Origin: Paludibacterium purpuratum
GTDB lineage: Bacteria > Pseudomonadota > Gammaproteobacteria > Burkholderiales > Chromobacteriaceae
DNA length: 64,000 nt
Direction of reading: 5' to 3'
Assembly: GCF_004363805.1 (NCBI RefSeq)
Contig: NZ_SNZP01000004.1
Coordinates: 124,001 to 188,000, forward strand
In this document: piece after piece, positions 33,591 to 46,678 of the stretch
How positions within the stretch are numbered: the first letter of the stretch is position 1
How the letters are laid out: the number at the start of each line of letters is the position of its first letter
Translations under genes and position numbers: made by a program
The notes under the pieces: generated by a model
The model's database searches: none
What the model was told of the DNA's origin: nothing
Seen by the model: only the letters and a program-made list of their open reading frames with translations

Positions 33591-34292
33591 TTAGTTCAGG
33601 GGCGCATCGCGGATTTCAAGTACTTCGACATCTTGTTCGCTCACGCGGAAACGCACGTCGGTGTCGAACAGGCGCACGCCATAAACTCTGGCGGGGTCAT
33701 CCTGGTAGGCGGGGCGCGGGTCTTGCGCCAGGATCTGGTCCACCAGCCGGCGGAAGTCCGCGGGCAGGGTCGGACGGGCGTTCAGATCCGCTTCGGCCCG
33801 CGCACTCCAGTTGACGGGCAGTTGCGGCGGTGGGCCGTCGACGAAGCCGCTTCGCGCGTCGGGGCGCGACTCGACAAACGGGATATAGGGCTTGATGTCG
33901 AGTACCGGTGTGCCGTCGAGCAGATCGGCGCCGTTCAGTATCAGCCGCACACCTTGATCCCGTTCGATACCGGCCAGTTCGACCAGCGACAGCCCGATCG
34001 GATTCGGCCGGTGGGTCGAGCGGCTGGCGAACACGCCGACCTTGGCGTTGCCGCCGAGGCGTGGCGGCCGGATCAGCGGTGTCCAACCGCGCGCGGCGGT
34101 TTCATGGAACACGAACTGCAGCCAGATGTGCGAAAAGGTTTCCAGCCCGCGCACCGTATCCGGGTGGTCGAACGGCGGCAGCAGCACCAGTTCGGCACGC
34201 GCGGCGGGGGCAAGCGAACTTTGGCGTGGAATGCCGAATTTCTCCTTGAACGGAGAGCGGATCAGGCCAATGGGCTCGAAGGTGAATTGCAT
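33591..34292 (-). CDS. trmO: tRNA (N6-threonylcarbamoyladenosine(37)-N6)-methyltransferase TrmO
   Basis: 233-aa enzyme of the TsaA/YaeB family, which methylates t6A37 in tRNA-Thr(GGU) using SAM. Conserved motifs: FEPIGLIRSPFKEKFGIPRQ, FSHIWLQFVFH, GVFASRSTHRPNPIGLSLV and GTPVLDIKPYIPF. The start MQFTFEP at 34292 is preferred over one six codons upstream because a TATAAT-like element overlaps the latter. Confidence 0.92.
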   Translation of the reverse strand: MQFTFEPIGLIRSPFKEKFGIPRQSSLAPAARAELVLLPPFDHPDTVRGLETFSHIWLQFVFHETAARGWTPLIRPPRLGGNAKVGVFASRSTHRPNPIGLSLVELAGIERDQGVRLILNGADLLDGTPVLDIKPYIPFVESRPDARSGFVDGPPPQLPVNWSARAEADLNARPTLPADFRRLVDQILAQDPRPAYQDDPARVYGVRLFDTDVRFRVSEQDVEVLEIRDAPLN

Positions 34293-34315
34293 TGCCGCAT
34301 TATAACCCACCGATG

Positions 34316-34341
34316 CGCGCCGATTCGTTCGAATCGGCGCG
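34316..34341. repeat. Intergenic hairpin
   Basis: Arms CGCGCCGATTCG and CGAATCGGCGCG around TT, a 12-bp stem between the olsB stop and the trmO start. No T-tract follows on either strand, so it may act as a Rho-dependent pause or an mRNA-stabilising hairpin rather than an intrinsic terminator. Confidence 0.5.
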
Positions 34342-34352
34342 TGCGGATGGGG

Positions 34353-35105
34353 TTATTTGCTGCCGAAGTGCTTGTCGTAGCGCTTGCTCAATCGGTTCAT
34401 CGACAGCAGCATGAAAAAGTCGGCGCAGTTGAAGTCCGGATCCCAGGCCGGTTCGCCGCAAACAAAGGCGCCGGCACGCAGGTAACCCTTGATCAGCGGC
34501 GGCATCGGCGCCGGCGCGGCGTCGTCCACCACGCGATCCAATGGCAGCGGCAATAGCGGGAACACTCGCCATTCGGCCGGGGCCAGATGGCTGGCTTCCA
34601 GTTGGCGATACAGGCTCACGGCCTGATGGCCGCCATCGGCCAGGCTGACGCTGGCGCAGCCGGCGAGGTATTCGCAGCCGTGCTTGCGTACGTAATCGGC
34701 CAGACCGGCCCACAATAGCGTGATGACGCCGCCGGTACGGAAATCTTTGTGTACGCAGGAACGCCCCACCTCGATCAGCCGCGGACGCAGGTGGTCGAGC
34801 CGGGCAATGTTGAATTCGTGTTCCGAGTACAGGCTCGGCGCGCGCGCCGCGGCCTCCGGCGTCAGCATGCGGTAGGTGCCGACGACCATGCCCGTGGCGT
34901 GATCCTCGACGATCAAGTGTTCGCAGTAATCGTCGTACTCGTCGCAGTCCAGCCCCAGATCGGCCGAGGCCAGCTGGGCGCCCATTTCGCCGGCAAATAC
35001 GTCGAAACGCAGCTTCTGGACGCGCAGCAGATCGCCCGCGCCTTGGGCCAGACGCAGCGACAGCTTGTTTTCACGGCGGGCAGCTAGGTTTTGATTCAGT
35101 TGCAT
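34353..35105 (-). CDS. olsB: L-ornithine N-alpha-acyltransferase (OlsB type)
   Basis: 250-aa GNAT-fold acyltransferase. Conserved OlsB stretches: LRFDVFAGEMGA, VVGTYRMLTP, YSEHEFNIARLD, LIEVGRSCVHKDFRTGGVITLLWAGL and a C-terminal IKGYLRAGAFVCGEPAWDPDFNCADFFMLL. OlsB makes lyso-ornithine lipid from ornithine and a 3-hydroxyacyl-ACP. The partner OlsA is not in the window. The ATG at 35105 has GGAG 7 bp upstream; an ATG four codons earlier contains that same GGAG and is less likely. Confidence 0.88.
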   Translation of the reverse strand: MQLNQNLAARRENKLSLRLAQGAGDLLRVQKLRFDVFAGEMGAQLASADLGLDCDEYDDYCEHLIVEDHATGMVVGTYRMLTPEAAARAPSLYSEHEFNIARLDHLRPRLIEVGRSCVHKDFRTGGVITLLWAGLADYVRKHGCEYLAGCASVSLADGGHQAVSLYRQLEASHLAPAEWRVFPLLPLPLDRVVDDAAPAPMPPLIKGYLRAGAFVCGEPAWDPDFNCADFFMLLSMNRLSKRYDKHFGSK

Positions 35106-35311
35106 GCTTGGCTCCAATGGCTGTTGGTGGGGATCATGCTAAGCAGCGCGTTTGAAGTTTGTATGTAATGCCGATGACTATCCGGTTACAGCGGCGCGGC
35201 CCGTTTTGAGGCGAACGCGCCGCTGTATGTGAATTGAAAGAAATCAAAAGCTTAAATTCGATCGGAATTTGACGTAAAATGATACGTTTTTAGCTGAATT
35301 TCGAGCAGGCC

Positions 35312-37204
35312 ATGATTTATCCGACGCATTTCGACGTCATCGTCGTAGGGGGCGGTCACGCCGGCACCGAGGCGGCGCTCGCCGCCGCCCGTATGGGACG
35401 CCAGACCCTACTGTTGAGCCACAACATCGAATCGCTCGGCCAGATGTCTTGCAATCCGTCCATCGGCGGTATCGGCAAGGGGCATCTGGTGCGCGAGGTG
35501 GATGCGCTCGGCGGCGCCATGGCGTTGGCGACCGACATTGGCGGTATCCAATTCCGCACTTTGAACGCGTCCAAGGGGCCGGCGGTGCGTGCCACCCGCG
35601 CCCAGGCCGACCGCGTGCTGTACAAGGCGGCGATCCGCCACATGCTGGAAAACCAGCCCAATTTGATGCTGTTCCAGCAGCCGGTGGACGATCTGCTGCT
35701 GGAAGGCGAGCGCGTGATCGGCGTCAAGACCGCCATCGGCGTCGCGTTCCACGGCAAGACCGTGGTGTTGACCGCCGGCACTTTCCTTGCCGGCAAGATT
35801 CACGTCGGCCTGTCCAATTACACAGGCGGCCGTGCCGGCGACCAGGCGGCGTCGGTGCTGGGCGCCAAGCTGCGCGAATTGAGCCTGCCGGTCGGCCGTT
35901 TGAAGACCGGTACGCCGCCGCGTATCGACGGCCGCTCCATCGATTTTTCCGTCATGGAAGAACAACCGGGCGACGCGCCCGAGCCGGTGTTTTCGGTGAG
36001 GGGTTCGCGCGCCATGCATCCGCGCCAGCTGCCGTGCTGGATTACCCACACCACCACGCAGACGCACGACATCATCCGCTCCGGTTTCGACCGCAGCCCG
36101 ATGTTCACCGGCGTGATCGAGGGGGTCGGCCCGCGCTACTGCCCGTCGATCGAGGACAAGATCAACCGCTTTGCCGATAAGGACAGCCATCAGATCTTCC
36201 TCGAACCGGAAGGGCTGGATACGCACGAGTATTACCCTAACGGCATCTCCACCAGTCTGCCGTTCGATATCCAGCTGGCCGCCGTGCGCAGTATTCCGGG
36301 GCTGGAGAACGCGCACATCCTGCGTCCCGGTTACGCCATCGAGTACGACTACTTCGATCCGCGTGGCTTGAAGTCCACCTTCGAAACCAAGGCCATCCAC
36401 GGCTTGTTCTTCGCCGGCCAGATCAACGGCACCACCGGCTATGAAGAAGCGGCGGCCCAAGGGTTGTTCGCCGGGATGAACGCCGCGCTGTTGGCGAGCG
36501 AGGAGGAGGGCTGGTGTCCGCGCCGCGACGAGGCCTACCTGGGGGTGTTGGTCGACGACCTGATTACCAAGGGGGTGTCCGAGCCGTATCGCATGTTCAC
36601 CAGCCGCGCCGAGTTCCGCCTGCAGTTGCGCGAGGACAATGCCGATCTGCGCCTGACCGAGGCCGGCAGGCGCTTCGGCCTGGTGGGCGACGCGCAGTGG
36701 GAGGCGTTCTGCCGCAAACGCGATGCCGTCGAGGCGGAAAAAGCCCGGCTCAAGGCGACGTGGGTGCATCCGGCGCGTAGCGACCAAGCCATGTTGACGG
36801 CTTTGCTCGGCCGGCCAATCGAGCGCGAGTACAATCTGCACGATCTGCTGAAGCGGCCGGATGTGACCTATGCCGCCTTGATGGCCTTGCCGGAAGCCCA
36901 GGCCGGCGTCGATGACGACGTGGTTGCCGAGCAAGTGGAAATTCAGGTCAAATACCAAGGCTATATCGACCGTCAGAACGACGAACTGGCGCGGCGGGAC
37001 AATCTGGATGAAGTGCGGTTGCCGGCGGACATCGATTACGCCCTGGTTGCGGGCCTGTCGAAGGAAGTGCAGCAGAAGCTTAACGGCCAGCGCCCGGAGA
37101 CCCTGGGGCAGGCATCGCGCATCCAGGGGGTGACCCCGGCGGCCATCGCCTTGCTGATGGTGCACCTGAAACGCGGTTTCGGCGACGCCAAGAAAACCGC
37201 CTGA
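35312..37204 (+). CDS. mnmG: tRNA uridine-5-carboxymethylaminomethyl modification enzyme MnmG
   Basis: 630-aa FAD protein that acts with MnmE to modify U34 of tRNAs. FAD motif [19 protein letters not shown] at the N-terminus, [45 protein letters not shown] and [18 protein letters not shown]. The C-terminal helical MnmE/tRNA-binding domain has YKGYIDRQ-like ([11 protein letters not shown]) and [16 protein letters not shown]. Full length. It heads the run mnmG-rsmG-parA-parB, an arrangement often found near oriC. Confidence 0.98.
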   Translation: MIYPTHFDVIVVGGGHAGTEAALAAARMGRQTLLLSHNIESLGQMSCNPSIGGIGKGHLVREVDALGGAMALATDIGGIQFRTLNASKGPAVRATRAQADRVLYKAAIRHMLENQPNLMLFQQPVDDLLLEGERVIGVKTAIGVAFHGKTVVLTAGTFLAGKIHVGLSNYTGGRAGDQAASVLGAKLRELSLPVGRLKTGTPPRIDGRSIDFSVMEEQPGDAPEPVFSVRGSRAMHPRQLPCWITHTTTQTHDIIRSGFDRSPMFTGVIEGVGPRYCPSIEDKINRFADKDSHQIFLEPEGLDTHEYYPNGISTSLPFDIQLAAVRSIPGLENAHILRPGYAIEYDYFDPRGLKSTFETKAIHGLFFAGQINGTTGYEEAAAQGLFAGMNAALLASEEEGWCPRRDEAYLGVLVDDLITKGVSEPYRMFTSRAEFRLQLREDNADLRLTEAGRRFGLVGDAQWEAFCRKRDAVEAEKARLKATWVHPARSDQAMLTALLGRPIEREYNLHDLLKRPDVTYAALMALPEAQAGVDDDVVAEQVEIQVKYQGYIDRQNDELARRDNLDEVRLPADIDYALVAGLSKEVQQKLNGQRPETLGQASRIQGVTPAAIALLMVHLKRGFGDAKKTA

Positions 37205-37275
37205 CGATAACAAGGTAGGGTGCCGTCGCCGGCCAAGGCACGGCGGGGCGCCCGCGGGACTCGTGACACGTAAGG

Positions 37276-37911
37276 GTGAGCAAAATAAATACAATCAGCG
37301 AACTGTCTTTGGGGCTGGAAAGCATCGGGCTCGATCTGAGCGCCCGGCAATTGGCCTCGCTCGATGCCTATCTGGCCTTATTGGCCAAATGGAATCAAAC
37401 CTACAATCTCACCGCCGTGCGCGAAACCGAGCGCATGGTCAGCTACCACTTGCTCGACAGCCTGACGCTGGTGCCGCATCTCGACGGCGGAACGCGGTTG
37501 CTGGACGTCGGTTCCGGCGGCGGCATGCCGGGCATTCCGGCGGCGATCGCCCGCCCGGATCTGCAGGTGGTGTTGTTGGACGCCAACCACAAAAAGACGA
37601 CTTTCTTGCGTCAAGCGGCAATCGAGTTGAAACTGCCCAATGTCGAAGTGATGACCGAGCGGGTTGAGCTATTCCAGCCGGAGCGGAAATTCGACCGAAT
37701 CACCAGTCGCGCTTTTGCCGAACTGGCCGAATTCGTTAAGTTGACCCGCCATTTGCTGGCAGAGGACGGCCAGTTCGTGGCGATGAAGGGGGTCTACCCT
37801 TACGAGGAGATCGCCCAATTGCCCGCCGACATCGCGGTCAGCGAAGTGGTGCCGGTCAGCGTGCCCGGCCTCGATGCCGAGCGCCATCTGGTGAGAATGG
37901 TGATGCAATGA
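37276..37911 (+). CDS. rsmG: 16S rRNA (guanine527-N7)-methyltransferase RsmG
   Basis: 211-aa SAM-dependent enzyme. Motifs: LALLAKWNQTYNLTAVRE, HLLDSLTLVPHL, LLDVGSGGGMPGIPAAIARPDLQVVLLDANHKKTTFL and RFITSRAFAEL-like (RITSRAFAELAEF). The start is GTG at 37276, directly preceded by TAAGG. Its stop overlaps the parA ATG (ATGA), so translation is coupled. Confidence 0.95.
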   Translation: MSKINTISELSLGLESIGLDLSARQLASLDAYLALLAKWNQTYNLTAVRETERMVSYHLLDSLTLVPHLDGGTRLLDVGSGGGMPGIPAAIARPDLQVVLLDANHKKTTFLRQAAIELKLPNVEVMTERVELFQPERKFDRITSRAFAELAEFVKLTRHLLAEDGQFVAMKGVYPYEEIAQLPADIAVSEVVPVSVPGLDAERHLVRMVMQ

Positions 37912-38699
37912 CTAGCCGCATAATCGCGGTCGCGAATCAAAAAGGCGGCGTCGGCAAGACCACCACCGTGGTCAACTTGGCCGCCAGTCTGGCCGAACTC
38001 GGCCGCCGCGTGCTGATCGTCGACCTCGATCCGCAGGGCAATGCCACGATGGGTAGCGGCATTGCCAAGCAAACCCTCAATCACAGTATCTATCACGTCT
38101 TGCTCGGCCACGCCGACGCGCGCGACGTGCGCCAACATGCGCGCGAGGGCGGCTTCGACGTGTTGCCGGCCAACCGCGATCTGGCCGGTGCCGAGATCGA
38201 GCTGGTGCAGGAACTGGCGCGCGAGCAACGGTTGAAGAATGCGCTGGCGCAACTCGAAGGCCTCTACGATTACATCCTGATCGACTGCCCGCCCTCGCTC
38301 AATCTGCTGACCCTCAATGGCCTGGTGGCGGCCGACGGCGTGCTGATTCCCATGGTGTGCGAATACTATGCGCTCGAAGGCTTGTCCGATCTGGTCGGTA
38401 CGCTGCGCAAAGTGCGCGCCGCCGTCAATCCGCGTATCGAGATCCTCGGGTTGTTGCGCACCATGTTCGATGCGCGCAGCAACCTGTCGCAACAAGTCGC
38501 CGATCAGTTGGCGCAGCATTTCCGCAACAAGGTGTTCGAGACCGTCATTCCACGCAATATCCGGCTGGCCGAAGCGCCGAGCCATGGTTTGCCCGGGCTG
38601 GTCTACGACCGCAATGCGCGCGGCGCGCAAGCCTATTTAACGTTGGCGGGCGAATTGTTGACCCGTCTTGAATCTGAACCCGCACAAGCAACCCACTAA
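37908..38699 (+). CDS. parA: Chromosome partitioning ATPase ParA
   Basis: 263-aa Walker-type ATPase of the Soj/ParA family. Deviant Walker A ANQKGGVGKTTTVVNLAASLAELG, Walker A' VDLDPQGNATMGSG and Walker B YDYILIDCPPSLNLLTLNGL. Together with ParB and parS it segregates the origin region. The gene overlaps rsmG and lies 3 bp before parB. Confidence 0.97.
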   Translation: MTSRIIAVANQKGGVGKTTTVVNLAASLAELGRRVLIVDLDPQGNATMGSGIAKQTLNHSIYHVLLGHADARDVRQHAREGGFDVLPANRDLAGAEIELVQELAREQRLKNALAQLEGLYDYILIDCPPSLNLLTLNGLVAADGVLIPMVCEYYALEGLSDLVGTLRKVRAAVNPRIEILGLLRTMFDARSNLSQQVADQLAQHFRNKVFETVIPRNIRLAEAPSHGLPGLVYDRNARGAQAYLTLAGELLTRLESEPAQATH

Positions 38700-38702
38700 A
38701 TC

Positions 38703-39548
38703 ATGGTCAAACTCAAAGGACTCGGACGCGGCCTCGATGCGCTGCTTTCCGTTGCCGAAACGGCGGAAGACCGCTTGCAGACGCTCGCCATCGATCTGAT
38801 CCGCCCGGGCAAGTACCAGCCGCGCTCGCGCATGAACGAAGAAGCGCTTAACGATTTGGCCGATTCGATCCGCTCCCAGGGGATCATCCAGCCCGTGGTG
38901 GTGCGCGAGGTCGGCTTTGGCGAATACGAGCTGATCGCCGGCGAACGGCGCTGGCGCGCGGCACGCATCGCCGGGCTCGCCGAGCTGCCGGCGGTGATCA
39001 AAACCGTGCCGGACGAAGCCGCGCTGGCGATGGCGCTGATAGAAAATATCCAGCGGCAGGAGTTGGACGCGATTGAAGAGGCGCAAGGCATTCAGCGCTT
39101 GATTAATGAATTTGGCATGAGTCATGAAACGGCCGCCCAAGCGTTAGGACGTTCGCGTAGCGCGGTGTCGAATTTGTTGCGTTTGTTGTCTCTGCCCGAG
39201 GCCATCCAATCCATGTTGCATGAAAGCCAACTGGAGATGGGGCATGCTCGCGCCTTGTTGACCTTACCGCCGCAGCGACAGATGAAACTGGCGCAAGAGG
39301 CCGTCAAACACGGCTTGTCGGTGCGCGAAGTCGAACGCCGCGCGCAGCAGGAAGACCGCCCGGCGCCGGTTCGGCCGCCGCAGGATCCCGACGTCAAGCG
39401 CCTGGCGGACACGCTGGCCGAACATCTTGGCGCCGGTGTCGCCATCCGCCATGGAAAGGGCGGAAAGGGCAAAATTACAATTGAATATTCTTCTGTCGCG
39501 GCTTTGGAGGGGATATTAGAAAAACTGCAAGTAAAATCAATGGAATGA
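38703..39548 (+). CDS. parB: Chromosome partitioning protein ParB
   Basis: 281-aa CTPase/DNA clamp of the ParB/Spo0J family. N-terminal ParA-activating segment KGLGRGLDALL, then CTP-binding motifs IRPGKYQPRSRM, GELIAGERRWRAARIAG-type (YELIAGERRWRAARIAG) and ALIENIQRQELDAIEEAQ. Helix-turn-helix MSHETAAQALGRSRSAVSNLLRLL for parS. The C-terminal dimerisation domain ends GKGKITIEYSSVAALEGILEKL. No consensus parS site was found by eye in this window. Confidence 0.97.
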   Translation: MVKLKGLGRGLDALLSVAETAEDRLQTLAIDLIRPGKYQPRSRMNEEALNDLADSIRSQGIIQPVVVREVGFGEYELIAGERRWRAARIAGLAELPAVIKTVPDEAALAMALIENIQRQELDAIEEAQGIQRLINEFGMSHETAAQALGRSRSAVSNLLRLLSLPEAIQSMLHESQLEMGHARALLTLPPQRQMKLAQEAVKHGLSVREVERRAQQEDRPAPVRPPQDPDVKRLADTLAEHLGAGVAIRHGKGGKGKITIEYSSVAALEGILEKLQVKSME

Positions 39549-39583
39549 TCCTGTGTTACAAACAGTTTCGAGCGGTCGCTCGG

Positions 39584-39613
39584 TTGACTGATCTTCCATG
39601 CCAAGCCTATAAT
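39584..39613 (+). promoter_or_regulatory. Promoter of the atp operon
   Basis: TTGACT (39584-39589) and a perfect TATAAT (39608-39613) with an 18-bp spacer. Transcription would start near 39620. This rules out a GTG at 39615 as the atpI start and supports the ATG at 39639. Confidence 0.8.
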
Positions 39614-39638
39614 CGTGCGATTTTTCACAAAATCGGAC

Positions 39639-39998
39639 ATGAATAATCCGGATATAGCACGAGTGCTGCGCCTGCAGCTCAAACTGGTTCTGGCTGCGGT
39701 GGCGCTGAGCGCAATCCTTGGGGGGATGCGCGCCAATGTCGTGGTATCGACGTCCCTGGGGGGGCTTTCCGCGTTGATACCGGCCTGGGTCTACAGCCGG
39801 ATCGCCTATGCCAAGCGCCATGTTCCGCCCAGCGTCCTGATGAGGGCGCATTTCCGGGGCGAGGCGGTCAAGTTCATGCTGACCGTGGCGATGTTCGGTT
39901 GCGTGCTGGTGTATTACAAGAATTTATCCGTAGCCGGTTTGTTCTGCGGATACCTTGCCGCGGTATCCGGCTATTGGTTCGGGCTTCTAATTAAATAA
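39639..39998 (+). CDS. atpI: ATP synthase assembly/accessory protein AtpI
   Basis: 119-aa inner-membrane protein with four hydrophobic helices: LVLAAVALSAILGGMRA, LGGLSALIPAWVYS, AVKFMLTVAMFGCVLVYY and GLFCGYLAAVSGYWFGLLI. It helps assemble the c-ring in the membrane. The first gene of the atp operon, 15 bp before atpB. The ATG at 39639 was chosen because the promoter's transcription start lies between it and an upstream GTG. Confidence 0.9.
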   Translation: MNNPDIARVLRLQLKLVLAAVALSAILGGMRANVVVSTSLGGLSALIPAWVYSRIAYAKRHVPPSVLMRAHFRGEAVKFMLTVAMFGCVLVYYKNLSVAGLFCGYLAAVSGYWFGLLIK

Positions 39999-40820
<822 letters not shown>

Positions 40821-40885
40821 TTTAGTCGTAAAGCTTTAAACCCTTTTTCCAACCATACGTGTTTCAAAGTTCTTAGGAGAATTAA

Positions 40886-41176
<291 letters not shown>

Positions 41177-41223
41177 TCAGCCTGAAAACGGTGTTGTAGA
41201 CACTCTACTGGAGGAAAACAAGC

Positions 41224-41694
41224 GTGGAATTTAACGCGACATTACTGGGTCAGGCGCTGACGTTCGCCGTCTTGGTATGGTTCACCATGAAGTTTGTTTG
41301 GCCTCCGCTTACCAACATGATGGATGCTCGCGCCAAGCGCATCGCCGACGGCTTGTCCGCCGCCGAGCGCGGCAAGCAGGATCTGGAAGCTGCCGAGAAG
41401 CGCGTCGCCGACGAGCTGCGCAAGGCTCGCCAACAAGCGACCGAAATCCTGCACGCTGCCGAAAAGCGCGCTCATCAGATCGTCGATGAAGCGGCCGACG
41501 CCGCGCGCGCCGAAAGCGCACGCATCGTGGCCGACGCAAAGACCGAAATCGATCAAGAAGTCATGCGCACCAAGGAAACCCTGCGACTGCAAGTGGCCGA
41601 ACTGGCCGTTGCCGGCGCGCAGCAAATCCTGAGTCGCGAGATCGATCCGGCCAAGCACGCCGATCTGCTCGCCTCCATCAAAGCGGAGTTTTAA
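41224..41694 (+). CDS. atpF: F1Fo ATP synthase subunit b
   Basis: 156-aa peripheral-stalk subunit. One N-terminal transmembrane helix (NATLLGQALTFAVLVWFTMKFVWPPL) is followed by a long charged coiled coil rich in Ala, Glu and Lys. The start is GTG at 41224 with an excellent GGAGGAAAAC site. A single copy as in most beta-proteobacteria. Confidence 0.97.
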   Translation: MEFNATLLGQALTFAVLVWFTMKFVWPPLTNMMDARAKRIADGLSAAERGKQDLEAAEKRVADELRKARQQATEILHAAEKRAHQIVDEAADAARAESARIVADAKTEIDQEVMRTKETLRLQVAELAVAGAQQILSREIDPAKHADLLASIKAEF

Positions 41695-41701
41695 GACACT
41701 C

Positions 41702-42238
41702 ATGGCAGAACTCATTACCGTCGCAAGGCCCTACGCCGAAGCGGTATTCAGTCTGGCAAGCGAAGAACGGCGCCTCGACGCCTGGCTCGAAGCGCTCGAG
41801 TTGCTGGCTGCCATGGTGAACAACCCGGACGTGGCGAATGCCGTCACCAACCCGAAACATACCGCAGAAGAGATTGAGGCATTGTTCCTGGACGTTTTGG
41901 GCGAGCGCGCCGACAACGAGGTGAAACGCTTCGTGGCCATGCTCATCGAAAACAGCCGACTGATGCTGTTGCCGGAAATCGCCAAGCAGTACGCCGCGTT
42001 GAAGGCCGAGGCCGAAGGCGCGATCGAAGCCCGCGTGCAGTCCGCCTATCCGCTGACCGACGGTCAAGCGGCCGAGCTGGTGGCCACCTTGTCCAAGCGC
42101 TACGGCAAGTCCGTGCGTCTCGACGTCAAGGTTGACCCCGAACTGATCGGCGGCGCCCGTGTCCTGGTCGGCGACGACGTTATCGATGCGTCGGTCCGCG
42201 GCAAACTGTACGCCCTGGCGGCAAGCCTCAAGAATTAG
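41702..42238 (+). CDS. atpH: F1Fo ATP synthase subunit delta
   Basis: 178-aa subunit linking F1 to the peripheral stalk. N-terminal helical domain [14 protein letters not shown]. The C-terminal part has [54 protein letters not shown], the family signature. It lies 7 bp after atpF and 8 bp before atpA. Confidence 0.97.
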   Translation: MAELITVARPYAEAVFSLASEERRLDAWLEALELLAAMVNNPDVANAVTNPKHTAEEIEALFLDVLGERADNEVKRFVAMLIENSRLMLLPEIAKQYAALKAEAEGAIEARVQSAYPLTDGQAAELVATLSKRYGKSVRLDVKVDPELIGGARVLVGDDVIDASVRGKLYALAASLKN

Positions 42239-42246
42239 GAGAGATC

Positions 42247-43791
<1,545 letters not shown>

Positions 43792-43838
43792 CCTTTTGAC
43801 TGACTCACTACTTACGAGACATACGAAAGGTTCAGGAT

Positions 43839-44705
43839 ATGGCAGTCGGCAAAGAGATTCTCACCAAGATCCGTAGCGTGCAAAACACGCAGAAGATCAC
43901 GCGCGCAATGCAGATGGTGTCGACCTCCAAGATGCGCAAGACGCAAGAGCGTATGCGCACTGCCCGTCCTTACGCCGAAAAGGTGCGCACCGTCATGGGC
44001 CACCTTGCCATGGCCAATATGACCGACGTGGTGCACCCGATGCTGGTGCAACGCCCGGTCAAGCGTGCCGGGGTGATCCTGATCACCTCGGACAAAGGCC
44101 TGTGCGGCGGCTTGAACGTCAACACCCTGAAGCGATTCTTCGCCCAGGTGAAGTCGTTGACCGACGAGGGCATCGAGGTGGACGTGTGCTGCTTGGGGCA
44201 AAAAGGTCTGGCGGCCTGCCAACGGGCGGGCCTGAACATCGCGGCCAGCGCCACCCAACTGGGTGACGTGCCGAAGATGGAACGCCTGATCGGCCCGTTG
44301 CGCGTGTTGTTCGAGAAATACGCGGAAGGTGAACTGGACGTCATCCACGTGGTGTATTCCAAGTTCATCAACACGATGAAACAGGAACCGGTCGACGAGC
44401 AATTGGTGCCGGTGAAGCCGAAGCAGATGGTCGTGGAAAGCGGACCCTCGTGGGATTACCTCTACGAGCCGAACCCGTTCTCCGTGCTGGACGTGCTGGT
44501 GCGTCGTTACCTGGAATCGGTGGTTTACCAAGCTCTGGCCGAGAACATGGCCTCGGAGCAGGCGGCGCGTATGGTCGCCATGAAGGCCGCCACCGACAAC
44601 GCGGGCAACGCCATCAAGCAATTGCGCCTTGTGTACAACAAGTCGCGCCAGGCGGCGATTACCACCGAACTGTCCGAAATCGTGGCCGGAGCCGCCGCGG
44701 TATAA
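43839..44705 (+). CDS. atpG: F1Fo ATP synthase subunit gamma
   Basis: 288-aa central rotor shaft. N-terminal helix KEILTKIRSVQNTQKITRAMQMVSTSKMRK and C-terminal helix ASEQAARMVAMKAATDNAGNAIKQLRLVYNKSRQAAITTELSEIVAGAAA form the coiled coil inside the alpha3beta3 ring. Sits between atpA and atpD as usual. Confidence 0.97.
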   Translation: MAVGKEILTKIRSVQNTQKITRAMQMVSTSKMRKTQERMRTARPYAEKVRTVMGHLAMANMTDVVHPMLVQRPVKRAGVILITSDKGLCGGLNVNTLKRFFAQVKSLTDEGIEVDVCCLGQKGLAACQRAGLNIAASATQLGDVPKMERLIGPLRVLFEKYAEGELDVIHVVYSKFINTMKQEPVDEQLVPVKPKQMVVESGPSWDYLYEPNPFSVLDVLVRRYLESVVYQALAENMASEQAARMVAMKAATDNAGNAIKQLRLVYNKSRQAAITTELSEIVAGAAAV

Positions 44706-44735
44706 CGCGCGCGCCGTAACAGTTTACAAGTTTAG

Positions 44736-46142
<1,407 letters not shown>

Positions 46143-46153
46143 GGAGAGGGCTC

Positions 46154-46576
46154 ATGTCCAAGATGCAGGTAGAAGTGGTCAGCTCCGAGCAGCTCATCTA
46201 TTCCGGTGAAGCCGAGTTTTTGGTGGCGCCGGCGCAAGAGGGTGAAATCGGTGTGTATCCGCGACACATTCCGCTGTTGACCCAGATTCGGCCGGGCATT
46301 CTGCGCCTGACCGTTCCGGGCAGCAAGGATGAAGTCCTGGTGGCCGTCTCCGGAGGCGTCATGGAAGTGCAGCCGGAACTCGTCACTGTGTTGGCCGACA
46401 CGGCCATCCGCGGCGAAGACCTCGACGAAGCGCGCGCCAACGAGGCAAAGCGCAACGCCGAAGACGCGTTGAAGAAAGCCACCGACGACCAGTCGACCGC
46501 GCGCGCGCATGCCGCGCTGGCGACGGCCATCGCCGAGCTCAAGGCGCTGGACTACCTCCGTAAGCGTCACCATTAA
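46154..46576 (+). CDS. atpC: F1Fo ATP synthase subunit epsilon
   Basis: 140-aa regulatory subunit. N-terminal beta-sandwich (MQVEVVSSEQLIYSGEAEFLVAPAQEGEIGVYPRHIPLLTQIRPG) and C-terminal two-helix hairpin (DLDEARANEAKRNAEDALKKA; ATAIAELKALDYLRK) that inhibits rotation. The last gene of the operon, followed by a hairpin and a terminator. Confidence 0.97.
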   Translation: MSKMQVEVVSSEQLIYSGEAEFLVAPAQEGEIGVYPRHIPLLTQIRPGILRLTVPGSKDEVLVAVSGGVMEVQPELVTVLADTAIRGEDLDEARANEAKRNAEDALKKATDDQSTARAHAALATAIAELKALDYLRKRHH

Positions 46577-46598
46577 GACCTCTGTCTGATAGAGGTCT
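46576..46598. repeat. Hairpin directly after atpC
   Basis: AGACCTCT / AGAGGTCT with a 7-nt loop begins at the atpC stop. No T-tract follows, so it may protect the mRNA 3' end or cause pausing ahead of the true terminator 30 bp further on. Confidence 0.5.
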
Positions 46599-46627
46599 AA
46601 AAGGAAACTCACGATTCGTGTATAGTA

Positions 46628-46653
46628 GGCTGTCCCGCGAGGGGCAGCCTTTT
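46628..46653 (+). terminator. Terminator of the atp operon
   Basis: Stem GGCTGTCCC / GGGGCAGCC (one G-T pair) with loop GCGA, followed by TTTTCC. It separates the atp operon from glmU. Confidence 0.75.
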
Positions 46654-46678
46654 CCTATTTTTGACTCTGACCAATCCT

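Noticed and set aside
35408-37294. Long open frame (628 codons) opposite mnmG
   Set aside because: The plus strand encodes a full, well-conserved MnmG. The antisense frame is a product of high GC content and has no recognisable domain or ribosome-binding site.
38699-38703. parS site near parAB
   Set aside because: I looked for TGTTTCACGTGAAACA-like sequence by eye across the window and found none.
39615-39638. Upstream GTG start for atpI
   Set aside because: It lies before the transcription start predicted from the TTGACT/TATAAT promoter.
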